Shown here: in pieces, positions 39,621 through 49,740 of the stretch
How the letters are laid out: each line of letters begins with the position of its first letter
Numbering within the stretch: the first letter of the stretch is position 1
Source of the DNA: Gibbula magus
Taxonomy: Eukaryota > Mollusca > Gastropoda > Trochida > Trochidae
Assembly: GCA_936450465.1 (NCBI GenBank)
Contig: OW388297.1
Coordinates: 50,014,630 to 50,078,629 of the forward strand
Direction of reading: 5' to 3'
DNA length: 64,000 nucleotides
Program-made: the position numbers and the translations under genes
The notes under the pieces: model-generated
What the model was told of the DNA's origin: nothing
Databases searched by the model: none
Seen by the model: only the letters and a program-made list of their open reading frames with translations

Positions 39621-40087
39621 AGGTACATCCATTGTGTTGTTGGGGGTCACATATTCAAAACGTTAAACATGGTGTTACTTTATCGAGAAGTACCGACTGT
39701 TACCGAAAACCACCATTTTGATGATATTTGACTTAAAAAGTAGTGATTTCTGATCGAAAACCGGACAATGCATAGAGTGTGGCGCGCGCCAATGAGCAAA
39801 CGTAATTTTGGAATCTTATATACAACAGACAAAATGATAAATTTGAGTTGATAATGTTTAATAGGTCACATAACTACTGTGTATGCAAATGAGGCGTGCA
39901 GTTTCGGTTTCTGCACATGCATAATGGTGTAACTCGATTTTAATTGGAAACTAGTAATTATGATATATTTGGCAATAGGGGATGAATATACAAGCTGAGT
40001 TAATTTATATTCACTGTAAATAGCACATATGGTGTGTTGGAACGTATTTAAGCCTAATACAATTTTATGAAACACAATGGATGCACC
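39621..40087 (+). mobile_element. GGTACATCC-ended MITE, copy 1
   Basis: The left end AGGTACATCCATTGTGTT and right end AACACAATGGATGCACC are inverted repeats. It is homologous in the same orientation and over its full length to 41944-42432, sharing GGGGGTCACAT, TACTTTATCGAGAA, GGCGCGCG and AATTGGAAACTAGTAATTA. Unlike that copy it is not flanked by TTAA (ACCAA on the left, GATGG on the right), so either the flanks have mutated or the ends are slightly misplaced. No transposase. Confidence 0.82.
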
Positions 40088-41546
40088 GATGGTATGTAAG
40101 TATTATTTCGCGTTTCATATTTCGACAGAAACATGTATCTGATTTCTATGCAGATGTGGTAGTTACACTTATTATTGCAATAAATTATTATGGAATCTAG
40201 ACAATCACTGAAACCGTAACAATATTCACACTTTACCATACCTGTAAACACCACCTGCTGCATGACGTTAGTAATCATGAAATAGGTAATATATACATGC
40301 ACTGTATAATGCATCATTAGCATTTGTATGTATCATAACATTATACGACTTATATAATAACATGTTAATGCATGTGAAACCAGACAATATGGTTATATCA
40401 CTGTCAAAGAAGATCCGTATTATTTGAACTAATACGTTCATTTCTAATATTAATTATAAATCAATATGAATTGGATCAAAGGATCATTTTAAAACTGAAT
40501 AATGAGACTTGATATCTGAAAATCAATTTAACCGAAATTTTGCTTAAATGGTAGTATCGACGTCTCGGAAACTTATAGGTAAAGAAGGTGGAATGTGTTA
40601 CTTAGTCAACAAAGAAAAATACGATAACAAACGTTTCACTTATTATAATATGAAACACCAAACTTAGGAAGCACTCATTTAATGAGATAAGCGGAGCGTT
40701 AGCGATATGTCGAACTGTTCTCTCAATTATACTTGAGTCAGATATTATCAGTTTAACCCATTCCAAAGATCAGTTTTCTGTCTTCGATGCCATGTTGAAG
40801 AACCGTTATCCCATCATTATGAAAAACATGAATTATCTGCTGTGTAAACTCATTATATTGTACTATGATTAAAGTTATAATTATGCGATACTTCAAGTAT
40901 TAAAAGTTGACTTGCAAAGATGTAAAACAAACTTAGATAAAAACGGGTGAACGAGTGATAAATAAATGTCCTTCCTCTGTCTATCTACAAATGTATGTGA
41001 CATAAATTTTTGCCGTAAATATCAAGACGCATTTCCCCAAACAACACAGTACTGTCAATTCTATTGACACTTATTTTACACATAAAATAAAGAATATGTA
41101 AAATTGATATAAATCCATACATTTGCTAAATAAAAAGTCTCTTCATTCAACCGTTGGGTGTTTGAGGAATAAATGGTTCCGTCTGTCTGATAACCTCCAA
41201 GATGTCTTGATTGACTTACACAAGTATGTTACACAGTTCATTCCGCAGAGAGGATTGAGATATTACTTCTGATCTTGCTGCATCATCGTATTTTCTTACA
41301 CATTTTAGCCACATGTTAGTTTGCGATATGGTGGTAACATACGGCCAAAAAACGACGGACATTAGTCCTTGAAAGATACGCAAACGGCCTCGACAGTCCA
41401 GAGTAAAATTACCAACGCCACGGTTCCATCCTCGTCCTAGTTTTACATTCTTGAGGTAAAACGTCTGTCAGAGAACTAGAACAGGACATGTTTTAGAATC
41501 TTGGGTCCTGTTCCATTTCTTGAAAATAACATACCACTGTCATGCT
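40088..41546. other. Unassigned AT-rich sequence
   Basis: No recognisable gene or repeat between the two MITE clusters. Confidence 0.4.
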
Positions 41547-42486
41547 TTAAAGGCGCTGTCGCACGTTTTTCTTGCTGAAATAAAGTGATCTCACGAAAAG
41601 GTAAATTGGTGTTACCATGGCTATATACTACTCCTGAATCAATAAAAAAAGAGTTCTAAAACGAATGCACATTGTTCGGTTAAATCATGCAAGTCCAATT
41701 CCCTTCGAGCGGCCATTTTGATGTATTCGCATTAAAATGACCGCTCGAAGGTAGTGATCTGACCGAGTTTTGAATACGATGAGAGAATCGCCAACTATCT
41801 TGCTGTCTGAATTCTCAGACCTACAAACCTACCTCTCACACTGAGTTCCATACCAATGTCCCTTTTTACGTCGCGCCATTTTCATTTTCTATGGAATGAG
41901 ATGTTTTACCCTCTAAAAGAACAATATATTGTATAAACTTTAAAGGTACATCCATTGTGTTGTTGGGGGTCACATTTTCCAAACGTTATAAGTGGTGTTA
42001 CTTTATCGAGAATTACCGACTGTTACCGAAAACTAACGTTTTGATGATAGTAGCCTTAGCATATTGACGATAAGAAGGTAAAAGGAGTGATTTCTGATCG
42101 GAAACCGGACAATGCGTAGCGCGTGGCGCGCGTCAATGAGTCAAACGTAATAATGGAATCTTATTTATAACGGACAAAAAAACAAATTTGAGTTGATAAT
42201 GTCTACAAGGTCATATAACGACTGTGAAAGTAAATTGAACATGCAGTTTCGGTTACTGCACATGAATAATGATGTTACTAAATTCTAATTGGAAACTAGT
42301 AATTATTATATATTGGCGATTGGGGATAATTATGCAAGCTGGTTGAATTTATTTGTATTGTTGACAGCACATGTGTTGAGTTTGAACGTATTAAACCCAA
42401 ATAAAATTTTATGAAACACAATGGATGCAGCTTTAATGAAACAAAGCAAATTTGAGATTTAAAAAAAAGTGCTACTGCGCCTTTAA
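41547..42486 (+). mobile_element. TTAA-flanked MITE (outer element of a nest)
   Basis: TTAA at 41547-41550 and 42483-42486 bound ends AGGCGCTGTCGCACGTTTTT and the complement of AAAGTGCTACTGCGCCT. These are the same terminal repeats as at 22516 and 45825. The GTTTTACCCTCTAAA block before the inner element matches the corresponding part of the 356-bp copies. It is interrupted by the inner MITE at 41944-42432. Subtracting that and one TTAA leaves about 439 bp. It also contains its own hairpin, CCTTCGAGCGG...CCGCTCGAAGG (about 41702-41752), absent from the 356-bp copies, so it is a distinct subfamily. Confidence 0.88.
41940..42436 (+). mobile_element. GGTACATCC-ended MITE, copy 2 (inner, nested)
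   Basis: The element proper is 41944-42432 (489 bp), flanked on both sides by TTAA (41940-41943, 42433-42436). Ends are AGGTACATCCATTGTGTT and the complement of AACACAATGGATGCAGCT. It lies within the TTAA MITE at 41547-42486 and therefore inserted after it. It is a full-length homologue of 39621-40087. TTAA flanks suggest the same transposase class (piggyBac-like or Kolobok-like) as its host element, although the terminal sequences differ. Confidence 0.88.
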
Positions 42487-42887
42487 AACAACTTTAGTGA
42501 ATTATCAATATACGTATTACGGTAGTTGGTTGTCCTGCCCTCGAAAATGAAGCATATCCTTACAAACACCTAAAATATGTACATTCTTTATTCCATTATG
42601 AGGATATTAACAGGGCCATACCACTCACAGCAATACGATGTGTCCCTTGAGAATAACACTCAAGTACGATGTCAGTAGTGCCAACTTTTAGAAATACGAG
42701 TAAACCAAGCTCCCGGGTCCATGGCATAAGATAACCGTTTATGTAACTAAAACGTTTTGTAATAACGTGATTTAAATCAAGAAAAAATAAAGGCTGACAA
42801 ATACAAAATAATCCTAAGCTTGATAATCATAGCAATATAATATGGTATTCACGGATGATGTAGTCTTCTTAAGGATGTTTTTCACCG

Positions 42888-44224
42888 ATGTCTACTCATC
42901 TTCACAACGTCACGGGCGTAACGAGAAGATTTTCAAATCATCTCCCTCCGCCCTTGACCTCACGGCCCGCTTTTTCTGCGCTAAGATTTTAGCGTACTGC
43001 AGGCTAATCCGATAGGCCAATCAGAAGAAAGCTTGCAATATGAACTTCTATATTTAGACTGGGAAACACCTTTTCTAATTCGTCCAATTTCTCCGCTTAT
43101 TTTGGGTCGCAAACTGTAGCACACTTTTTGACAGTATTTTGATCAGTCCCGGACTTGTATAAACTTTCAATTGATGCAATAAAATAATTACAATTCGCTT
43201 TCATAAACCTGTAATCGATAATCAAAACGTCGAAGCGGACAGCTTCAAAAGCCATAAAGTTGGCACATGGAGTGGAGCCACTGTTACGATGTTACTGTTT
43301 GATAACTGCCAAACTGGATATATTCATAAATTTCGCGTATGATTTTGCGCATGTTATCAGGTATCGTTTGTTAATTTCACAACATTGCAGCTGGAAGTAC
43401 GTTGAGTGATTCAATTGTTGGTTGTCATAGTTTTTAAAAAGTCATATAAGCTAAAAAAAATAACTAGCACATGTTATTCACTCCGAAATCGAACAAATCA
43501 AGTGTTGAGTTTGAATGAAACTAATCTTTAATGATTTCACACTATCTTTTTTTACAAAATACAAAATAACACGTGTGGCATCATGGTATTTCGATTTAAC
43601 AATCTCAATTATTTAATACTGAACTACATACCGAAAATACAGGTTGTATAACGTTTTTAAAAACTGTGATTTTATTTCTTGCTTGATAAACTGTGGCTAT
43701 AACTCTTAATAACTCTTATTTATAAATGTTAAAATTAGCACGCTATACTATTTGAAATATTCTTATTCAACGCGACGATTTGTATTAAAATCTTTTAACT
43801 TTTTTTGAACGTGGGTATTTCTCATTTGCATATGAACTACATATGTCTCCGTTATAAACTTAACAATCAACTAGTAACACTTCCTGGCTCGCATTTGGTC
43901 TTCTTATTTAATAAGCATATTTATGATGATATATGTTCATGTATTTAAGTACTATACGACGAGTATTGCAATGTACAAGAAGAAACGTTTACCCAACGTA
44001 TGTTTCTAAAAATAACAATTTTAGAATTATCGCTTCTGCAGTCCCGAATGTAAACGGTGATTTCATTGGCTGTATGTAAGCAGCTGGTAAGGGGCATAAC
44101 TCGTGATCACAATAGATGTCGCTGCTTCGTTACACTGTTATCTGGGCTGTTGAGGGCAAGGTAAAAAATGCATAGAATTTATTTCTATACGTTTTCACCT
44201 TGCCGTGGGAAGATGATGTCTACT
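42888..44224. mobile_element. Non-autonomous DNA transposon with perfect 9-bp TSD, long copy
   Basis: The element proper is 42897-44215 (1319 bp), flanked by ATGTCTACT at 42888-42896 and 44216-44224. The left end CATCTTCACAACGTCACGG and the complement of the right end, CATCTTCCCACGGCAAGG, match the 424-bp copy at 16896. Homology to that copy extends about 150 bp in from each end (CCAATCAGAAG near the left, CCGAATGTAAAC...GATTTCATTGG near the right). The ~1 kb interior is mostly absent from the short copy. No transposase frame was seen inside. The 9-bp duplication favours a Mutator-like class. Confidence 0.85.
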
Positions 44225-44880
44225 TAACTCTTAAACTTCTACAAGCTTAACTCGGACGCATTATGATGATTCTGTAGGTGATTACAAATTATAGGAAATA
44301 ACACTGGCGTGGCGTTTTCCTGTATGAACGATGGTGACTTGAGAGTGACAATGATTTGCGTCTGTAAATTTGTTTTTGGCAAAAGTGTAGTGAAATAAAG
44401 CAAAGTTTGTTTATAACATACTTTTATAACATCTATTGACGCCCCTCTTTTATAGTATTCAATAGGTGATTGTTTTATAAGCTAATCTACTAAGTAACCT
44501 GGACATTAACAACTTATGCCAATAGTTCTGTTCCAAATAAAAATTGTTCATATTATTGTCATCAAAACACGTTTTAAACTATTTCTGAAATTTGTTATTT
44601 ATCGTGTTAAACATCAAACGAAGAATGCTTTATAAATGCGCATTCCAACGAAATAAAATTTTAAAATCTGCTCTTAACTACTTTATGAAATTCTAATTAC
44701 AGAACTGAGTGGGTTGTACCATGCATACATGACGTACGTACTGCCTCGGTTATTTCTGCATAGATGTCATTAAGTTACCGCGTAACATTTTATATGAGAA
44801 CATTACAAGCAACTGAATGGGATCGATCTAATATAAGCATTTTTAGATGACCTTATTTACGAGTTATTCAAAGTTTTTTT
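44225..44880. other. Unassigned sequence
   Basis: AT-rich, nothing recognised. Confidence 0.4.
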
Positions 44881-45185
44881 TATGTCCCCGAATCGGAGAT
44901 TCCGGGGGTATATTGTTTTTTTTTCACCTGTCCGTCTGTCTGTCTGTCTGTCTGTCTGTCGGACTGTGTGTTTGTCCAGTTTGTCAACAAATACTTTAAC
45001 CTTGACCATAACTTTGGATTGCTCAGATCTAGGGCTTTATGCTTGGCATGTGCATACCTTGTGATAATACCTTTCACATGAGGTCACCATATTTGACCTT
45101 GTGACTTTGACCTTGCCGCAGTGGACATCTTCAGAAAACTTTAACCGTTGCCATAACTTTGGTATATCCGGGGGCATCTGTGTTT
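44881..45185 (+). mobile_element. Second HINE-like non-autonomous element with (TCTG)n
   Basis: It begins TATGTCCCCGAATCGGAG-ATTCCGGGGG, which can form a hairpin. This is followed by a T-run and a (CTGT)n tract at about 44930-44962. It ends near GGTATATCCGGGGGCATC, roughly the inverted copy of the left end. The interior has repeated TTTGACCTTGTGAC / GACCTTGACC half-site words. Inverted subterminal GC-rich motifs plus a short tandem tract recall HINE architecture. The class is inferred and the ends are approximate. Confidence 0.55.
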
Positions 45186-45281
45186 AACAATCGTGTTTTT
45201 CAATGATTTTCTTAGGGCATTTTGGAAGTGTATATCAAACGACCCTCTTATTATCCGCCACCAATTTTAATTCCATGATTT

Positions 45282-46340
45282 GTTCTTAACACTACAGGAC
45301 ACAACAACTACATGTATTTGAACTATTTCGCTGTTGTACATTCTTTTAAAGTTATAACCTGGGTGCGTTCTAAAAACTCCAGGACAAACTGTTGAACTAT
45401 TTCACCAGTGTACCTTTCACAGGACAAAAAGTGGTGGAATCCGCCTGGATTTCACCGCTTTATGTCCTGTGTACATAACATGTCTTTGTTCTTAACACTA
45501 TAAAACAGATAAACTGTCTGGAATATTTCACTTGAACTTTCTTCTACAGATAGTTACAACATTGATGTGTTCTAAACATTACACGATTAACTGTGTAAAC
45601 TATTTCGCTGTTGTGCCTTTTTAAAAAGTTAAAACCTGGGTTTGTTCTTAGCACTACAAGACAGACCATCTGTCTGAACTATTTCGCCATTGTTAGTTTT
45701 GTTAAGATACAACCTGGGTTTGTCCTTAACACTACAACACATTCTAACTGTCTGAACTGAGTCACCGTTGTACTTCATGAAATTAACAGCATCGACTAAT
45801 TGAACTATTTCTTAATGCATTTAAGAGGCAGTAGCGCGTGGTTAAATAAGTCGATGAAATGTTTTTGAAAAATAAAAAAATAAATGTCATCAATAGTAAA
45901 ACACCCTTCCCTCTTCGGAAAATCAAGTTAAAAAAGGAATGTACATGGTTCCATAAGCCATACGAATCGTTTTTGTCATTCGAAATAATAAAATGTGTTC
46001 ACAATAAAGTGGCCGCCATGCAAGTTTTGCTTTTTACGCAACACCGTTTTTACCATTACGGAAAATTGGTTTATTTAATAAGATGTTTTGCCCTCTAAAG
46101 TAAATATAAATGACATAAACTATCATTATAAATGGGAAATTTGAAAAAATAAAATTTGCAATCAACGTGCTACTGCCCCTTTAAGGTTACGGATGTGTCC
46201 TGGTCGCAAACGTACAACACACTCACACATTCAACTATTTGTATAGTTCCTATATCTAATGAATGTTTGATTTCTTACAACTACAAGACGCACCCACGTT
46301 CTTGACTATTTCAGGATGACTGTAGTTCCTTACAATTCCC
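45282..46340 (+). repeat. Degenerate ~75-85 bp tandem array, split by a MITE
   Basis: Recurring words are TTCTTAACACTACA, GTCTGAACTATTTC, GCTGTTGT and AACCTGGGTTTG. Anchors at 45282, 45367, 45488, 45569, 45644 and 45722 give spacings mostly of 75-85 bp, with one longer. The array is broken at 45821-46184 by a TTAA MITE and resumes weakly afterwards (ACAACTACAAGACGC at about 46277, TTGACTATTTCAGG at about 46301). Confidence 0.65.
45821..46184. mobile_element. TTAA-flanked MITE, copy 2 (356 bp)
   Basis: The element proper is 45825-46180, flanked by TTAA (45821-45824, 46181-46184). Ends are GAGGCAGTAGCGCG and the complement of CGTGCTACTGCCCCT. It has exactly the same length and orientation as 22516-22871, with high similarity throughout, including TAAAACACCCTTCC, TGTACATGGTTCC and GTGGCCGCCATGCAA. 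It sits inside the ~80-bp tandem array and so inserted after that array formed. It has no transposase. Confidence 0.9.
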
Positions 46341-48623
46341 GCAAGAGACTGTAGTATGGGAAGGTTGATTGCCAAGCCTTACTTCCTTTACCAAGCCTAA
46401 CACCAAGAATTACCTCTTACTGTCAGTACCCTCTAGCTACTATAAACTTTATGACTATCCTTAAACTTACGTATGGCAATTATCAGACCATTTGAAGTTA
46501 TAATAAGTCACTGTCTGATCATAGCTATACGATGGCATCTGTTTATAGATAACCGCGATCTTGTCACTATATGCCTATCCCAGCATATAGGTGTGGTAAT
46601 GCTAACATTGTATGCAGTTCCCAAACGTCAATGGCTGTTTTTAGCTTTGAAATAGCATCCATATATAATTATGAATAGTATCCATTCTCTACACTCAGTA
46701 CTTTAGAAGTCGGCATTGTATTGTAACTAAAATGCATGTGTGGTTATGATTGCGTTTAACAATACCATCCGATATCATCCAGGAGTTATTTACAACTGTC
46801 AGTACCAACACATTTGAAGGGAGCCTACTGAAACGCGAGTTATTTGAAGTTTCCACAAGTTACTTACTCGTTTTAGGTTTATATACTCATTATTAAGCAT
46901 CTGACATCCGTGACTTATTTTCTACCGTCAGTACCAAAGAACTTCCAATAGTCTATCCTTTAGCGCAGATGTGTCAATTCGAAGATCAGGAAAATGCATG
47001 TTTTCTGTTGCAATGTTTCTACTGAAGATTGATTGATTAAATTGAAAACTCCCATTCCTTTACTTAAAATGTCGATCAAAATATAGATGTACGTTGGGCA
47101 TATGTATTCCTAATTACGCAGGCGTTTGTCCTTGAGTTCTAACATGGCGTTCAACGAAGCTTTCCAAATAAAGTTACTCTGAAAGCAGCACATTCCTAAT
47201 TAAAACAGATGTTTAATCATTATTTCGGTTTCTTTAAAAAAGGGTAATGTAATAGTATATAGTTATATCATAGTCATATCACACAAGAGTATATCAAATT
47301 AAACTTTTAAAAAATAGTATGCCGTCATTAACTTTCGTTCGGTGGTGATATATGGTCCTAAAAATCTCAGTTGTTCACAGCAAGAGCGTTAAGCAATAAT
47401 TACCGTGGCGTATTCCCAAATGGGTAACCATCTGCAGGCGATGTCTGTATTTCTTACAGGTCTTGTTCAGTACGCATGACTCAACAGTGTCAGTTTTTTT
47501 AGAATGATATGAATAAACGATCACTATTGTCAATAATTTACTACATAACATAAATATCATATAGGATCAACATTTCAAAACCACACATACCATATTTTTA
47601 GAAACGCAGTGTTTATTTAGTTTATTCTAAGCGTAACCAAATAATATTTTTCGAATTATGTTTCGAAACGTAGTGATAACAGATTGATAGACGTACAAAT
47701 GGACATATATTATTCTACGACGTCAGATGCACATGTTATTTGACTTAAGTGGTATCTGATGAGCCTTTTCATACGTGTCTCTGATCATCAAACTGGATAA
47801 ACATCCTGATAGGAAATATTTTTGCTGAACCAAAAAATTATCAATTTGATTGATGGAAATTGGAGTGATGCAAGGTTTACTCATTTTACCGCAATTATTG
47901 ACTTCATTGTTATTTCTAGAAAATGACATCAAATCGTCATACAGAATATGTTTTTTCCCAGCAGCAATAAGCCTCGTAATCATGCAATATAAAATCGTAT
48001 CATAATTCTTTGTTTAGGTAAAACATCCCCTGGGAAACACTGATGAAAATTTATGGAAATTGCCAAGTGTGTGTGTGATAGAGTCAATGGAGCCGGAACG
48101 CCAGATTGAGAGTACCTCCTGTTTAAGCCCCTCATGCTTTGCAGAAACATCAATTATTAATATCATCGTTCACAACGCTCTAGTTTACATACAACAGCCA
48201 CAATCAACTAATGACATAGACGCCCGCCAACTCTACGCTCGAGTACAACAGTGGGGCTACAAGGAGCGAAATGAAACATGAAATATACATACTCCGTAGT
48301 GGAAAACGGAACCAGTGAATACTGGCTGATTGGATCTGCGTAGAAGTAGACCAAGTACAATAAGGCTTGATGATCACAAAACGATGGGAGATTTACCTAC
48401 CATGAAGCTTTGACAGCATTTGTTGAACGAGCAATTGAATCCGTCCATTTAGAATTATATGCTTTATTTATGTGACTTCCAAAGGCTACTGAGAATAATT
48501 TCTAATGAGTGTTTACTCCATATATGTATATATAACACTTTGCGCCTTTTATCATATTTTTTTTATTCATCATTGCTATTGGTAAAACATGTTATATGCA
48601 CACTCAATGTAGTAAAACACTTT
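46341..48623. other. Unassigned stretch
   Basis: TACTGTCAGTACC-type words recur at about 46418, 46795 and 46926, perhaps remnants of a very old repeat. A 73-codon frame at 48060-48281 has no ATG at its beginning and no recognised domain. Nothing else. Confidence 0.4.
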
Positions 48624-48872
48624 GGTGAGGTGAGGTGAGGTGAGTTGGGGTTTAACGCCGCTTTCAGGAGTATTTCATTTATATCGCGGCTGTTAGAATT
48701 ATGGCAAGGAGAAAACCCGCAACGCCATGTAGCTATGCATTGTGGTGAAACCTGTGAGCATCGGCTGGAACTAGCGAACCATGGGTGGTACTGAGCTGAA
48801 ATTCAGTGTAGCATTGCACTCAAACCTGACTGAGTGTAGAACCAGGCAAAGTTGCCGTGCCCCTGGCGGGAT
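48624..48872 (-). mobile_element. tRNA-derived SINE, 5'-truncated copy
   Basis: On the minus strand this copy lacks the tRNA-like head except for its last bases (GCCAGGGGCACGGCAACTTT) and is otherwise complete to the tail CGGCGTTAAACCCCAACTC. The tail is extended by three or four (CTCAC)-type repeats (48624-48642). Flanks TAAAACACTTT (just before 48624) and TAAATAACACTTT (just after 48870) look like a target-site duplication with a 2-nt indel. A 5'-truncated copy with a target duplication fits abortive target-primed reverse transcription. Confidence 0.85.
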
Positions 48873-49461
48873 AAATAACACTTTAGAAAAGTATTCCTTC
48901 ATTTACATTACCACTTATGGCACAAACACTGTTTTCAACACTTGTTGTTTCGTGGTCCTCTCGACTGTAGCAACATGTAACCGGAACCCTGTGTCTTTAC
49001 AAAAGCTAGACTCTTAAGCTTCCTGTTTTCCACACTCTAGATCTTTTGACTATAATTGAACGTAAAAAAGTTAAATGTGTCTAGGCACATTTTTTTTCAT
49101 AAGTGGCTATGGTGATAGGACTTTCTTTTTAATTTTTTTTGGATAAAAATAATGACGAAGAAGTGCACATTTGTTTCCATAAAAATATAATATGGACAGT
49201 GGTGAAGTACACAAACAGAAGCACATCCGTTCCTGCAGACCCATAAATTAGGCGGAGAAACGAATTTTGTGGTTTAGCTTATATACGGTAAATTCTTAAT
49301 TCATTTCTAAAATGATAACAAAAAGCTGTCATGTGCTTAAAAAAAATGTGATGCTCCCATGCCCGAGAAAGATTTCATTTTTTAGCGTAATCGTAAACAA
49401 ATGTTCGTTATTAGTGTTTTTGTGACAAATGATGATTTTACAAGGTTCGTTGCGATCAATC
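48873..49461. other. Unassigned sequence
   Basis: No gene or shared repeat. Poly-T/A runs near 49090 and 49130. Confidence 0.4.
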
Positions 49462-49740
49462 CTCTAGTTTCATAATGCAAGGCTACCAGGTCTGTCTCTA
49501 TCAATTCTCATGTTGCAAATGGGCATGTTATAATGGCCTTTGTTGTCAATACCCTTGGTGCAAATGGTCATGTCACTAGGTCAGTCACTACGACTGCTCT
49601 TGTTACAAACGGCCTGGTTTCAAGATCACTCGTTAACGCGTTATAATCGTTCCTGGTGCAGGCGGTGATATTACCAGACCCCAATCAAAGCAGAAATTCT
49701 ACCCATTGTTGCCAATGGCATTGTTACCCGAGTCTTTCCT
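49462..49740 (+). repeat. Degenerate ~45-53 bp minisatellite, about 6 copies
   Basis: The recurring word GTTGCAAATGGNCATGTTA is at about 49468, 49512, 49557 and 49602 (spacing 44-45), then 49655 and 49708 (spacing 53). Copies are strongly diverged. Although 45 is a multiple of 3, no frame gives a conserved peptide repeat. Confidence 0.6.

Noticed and set aside
48060..48281. 73-codon exon
   Set aside because: No ATG at the beginning, no domain, ordinary base composition.
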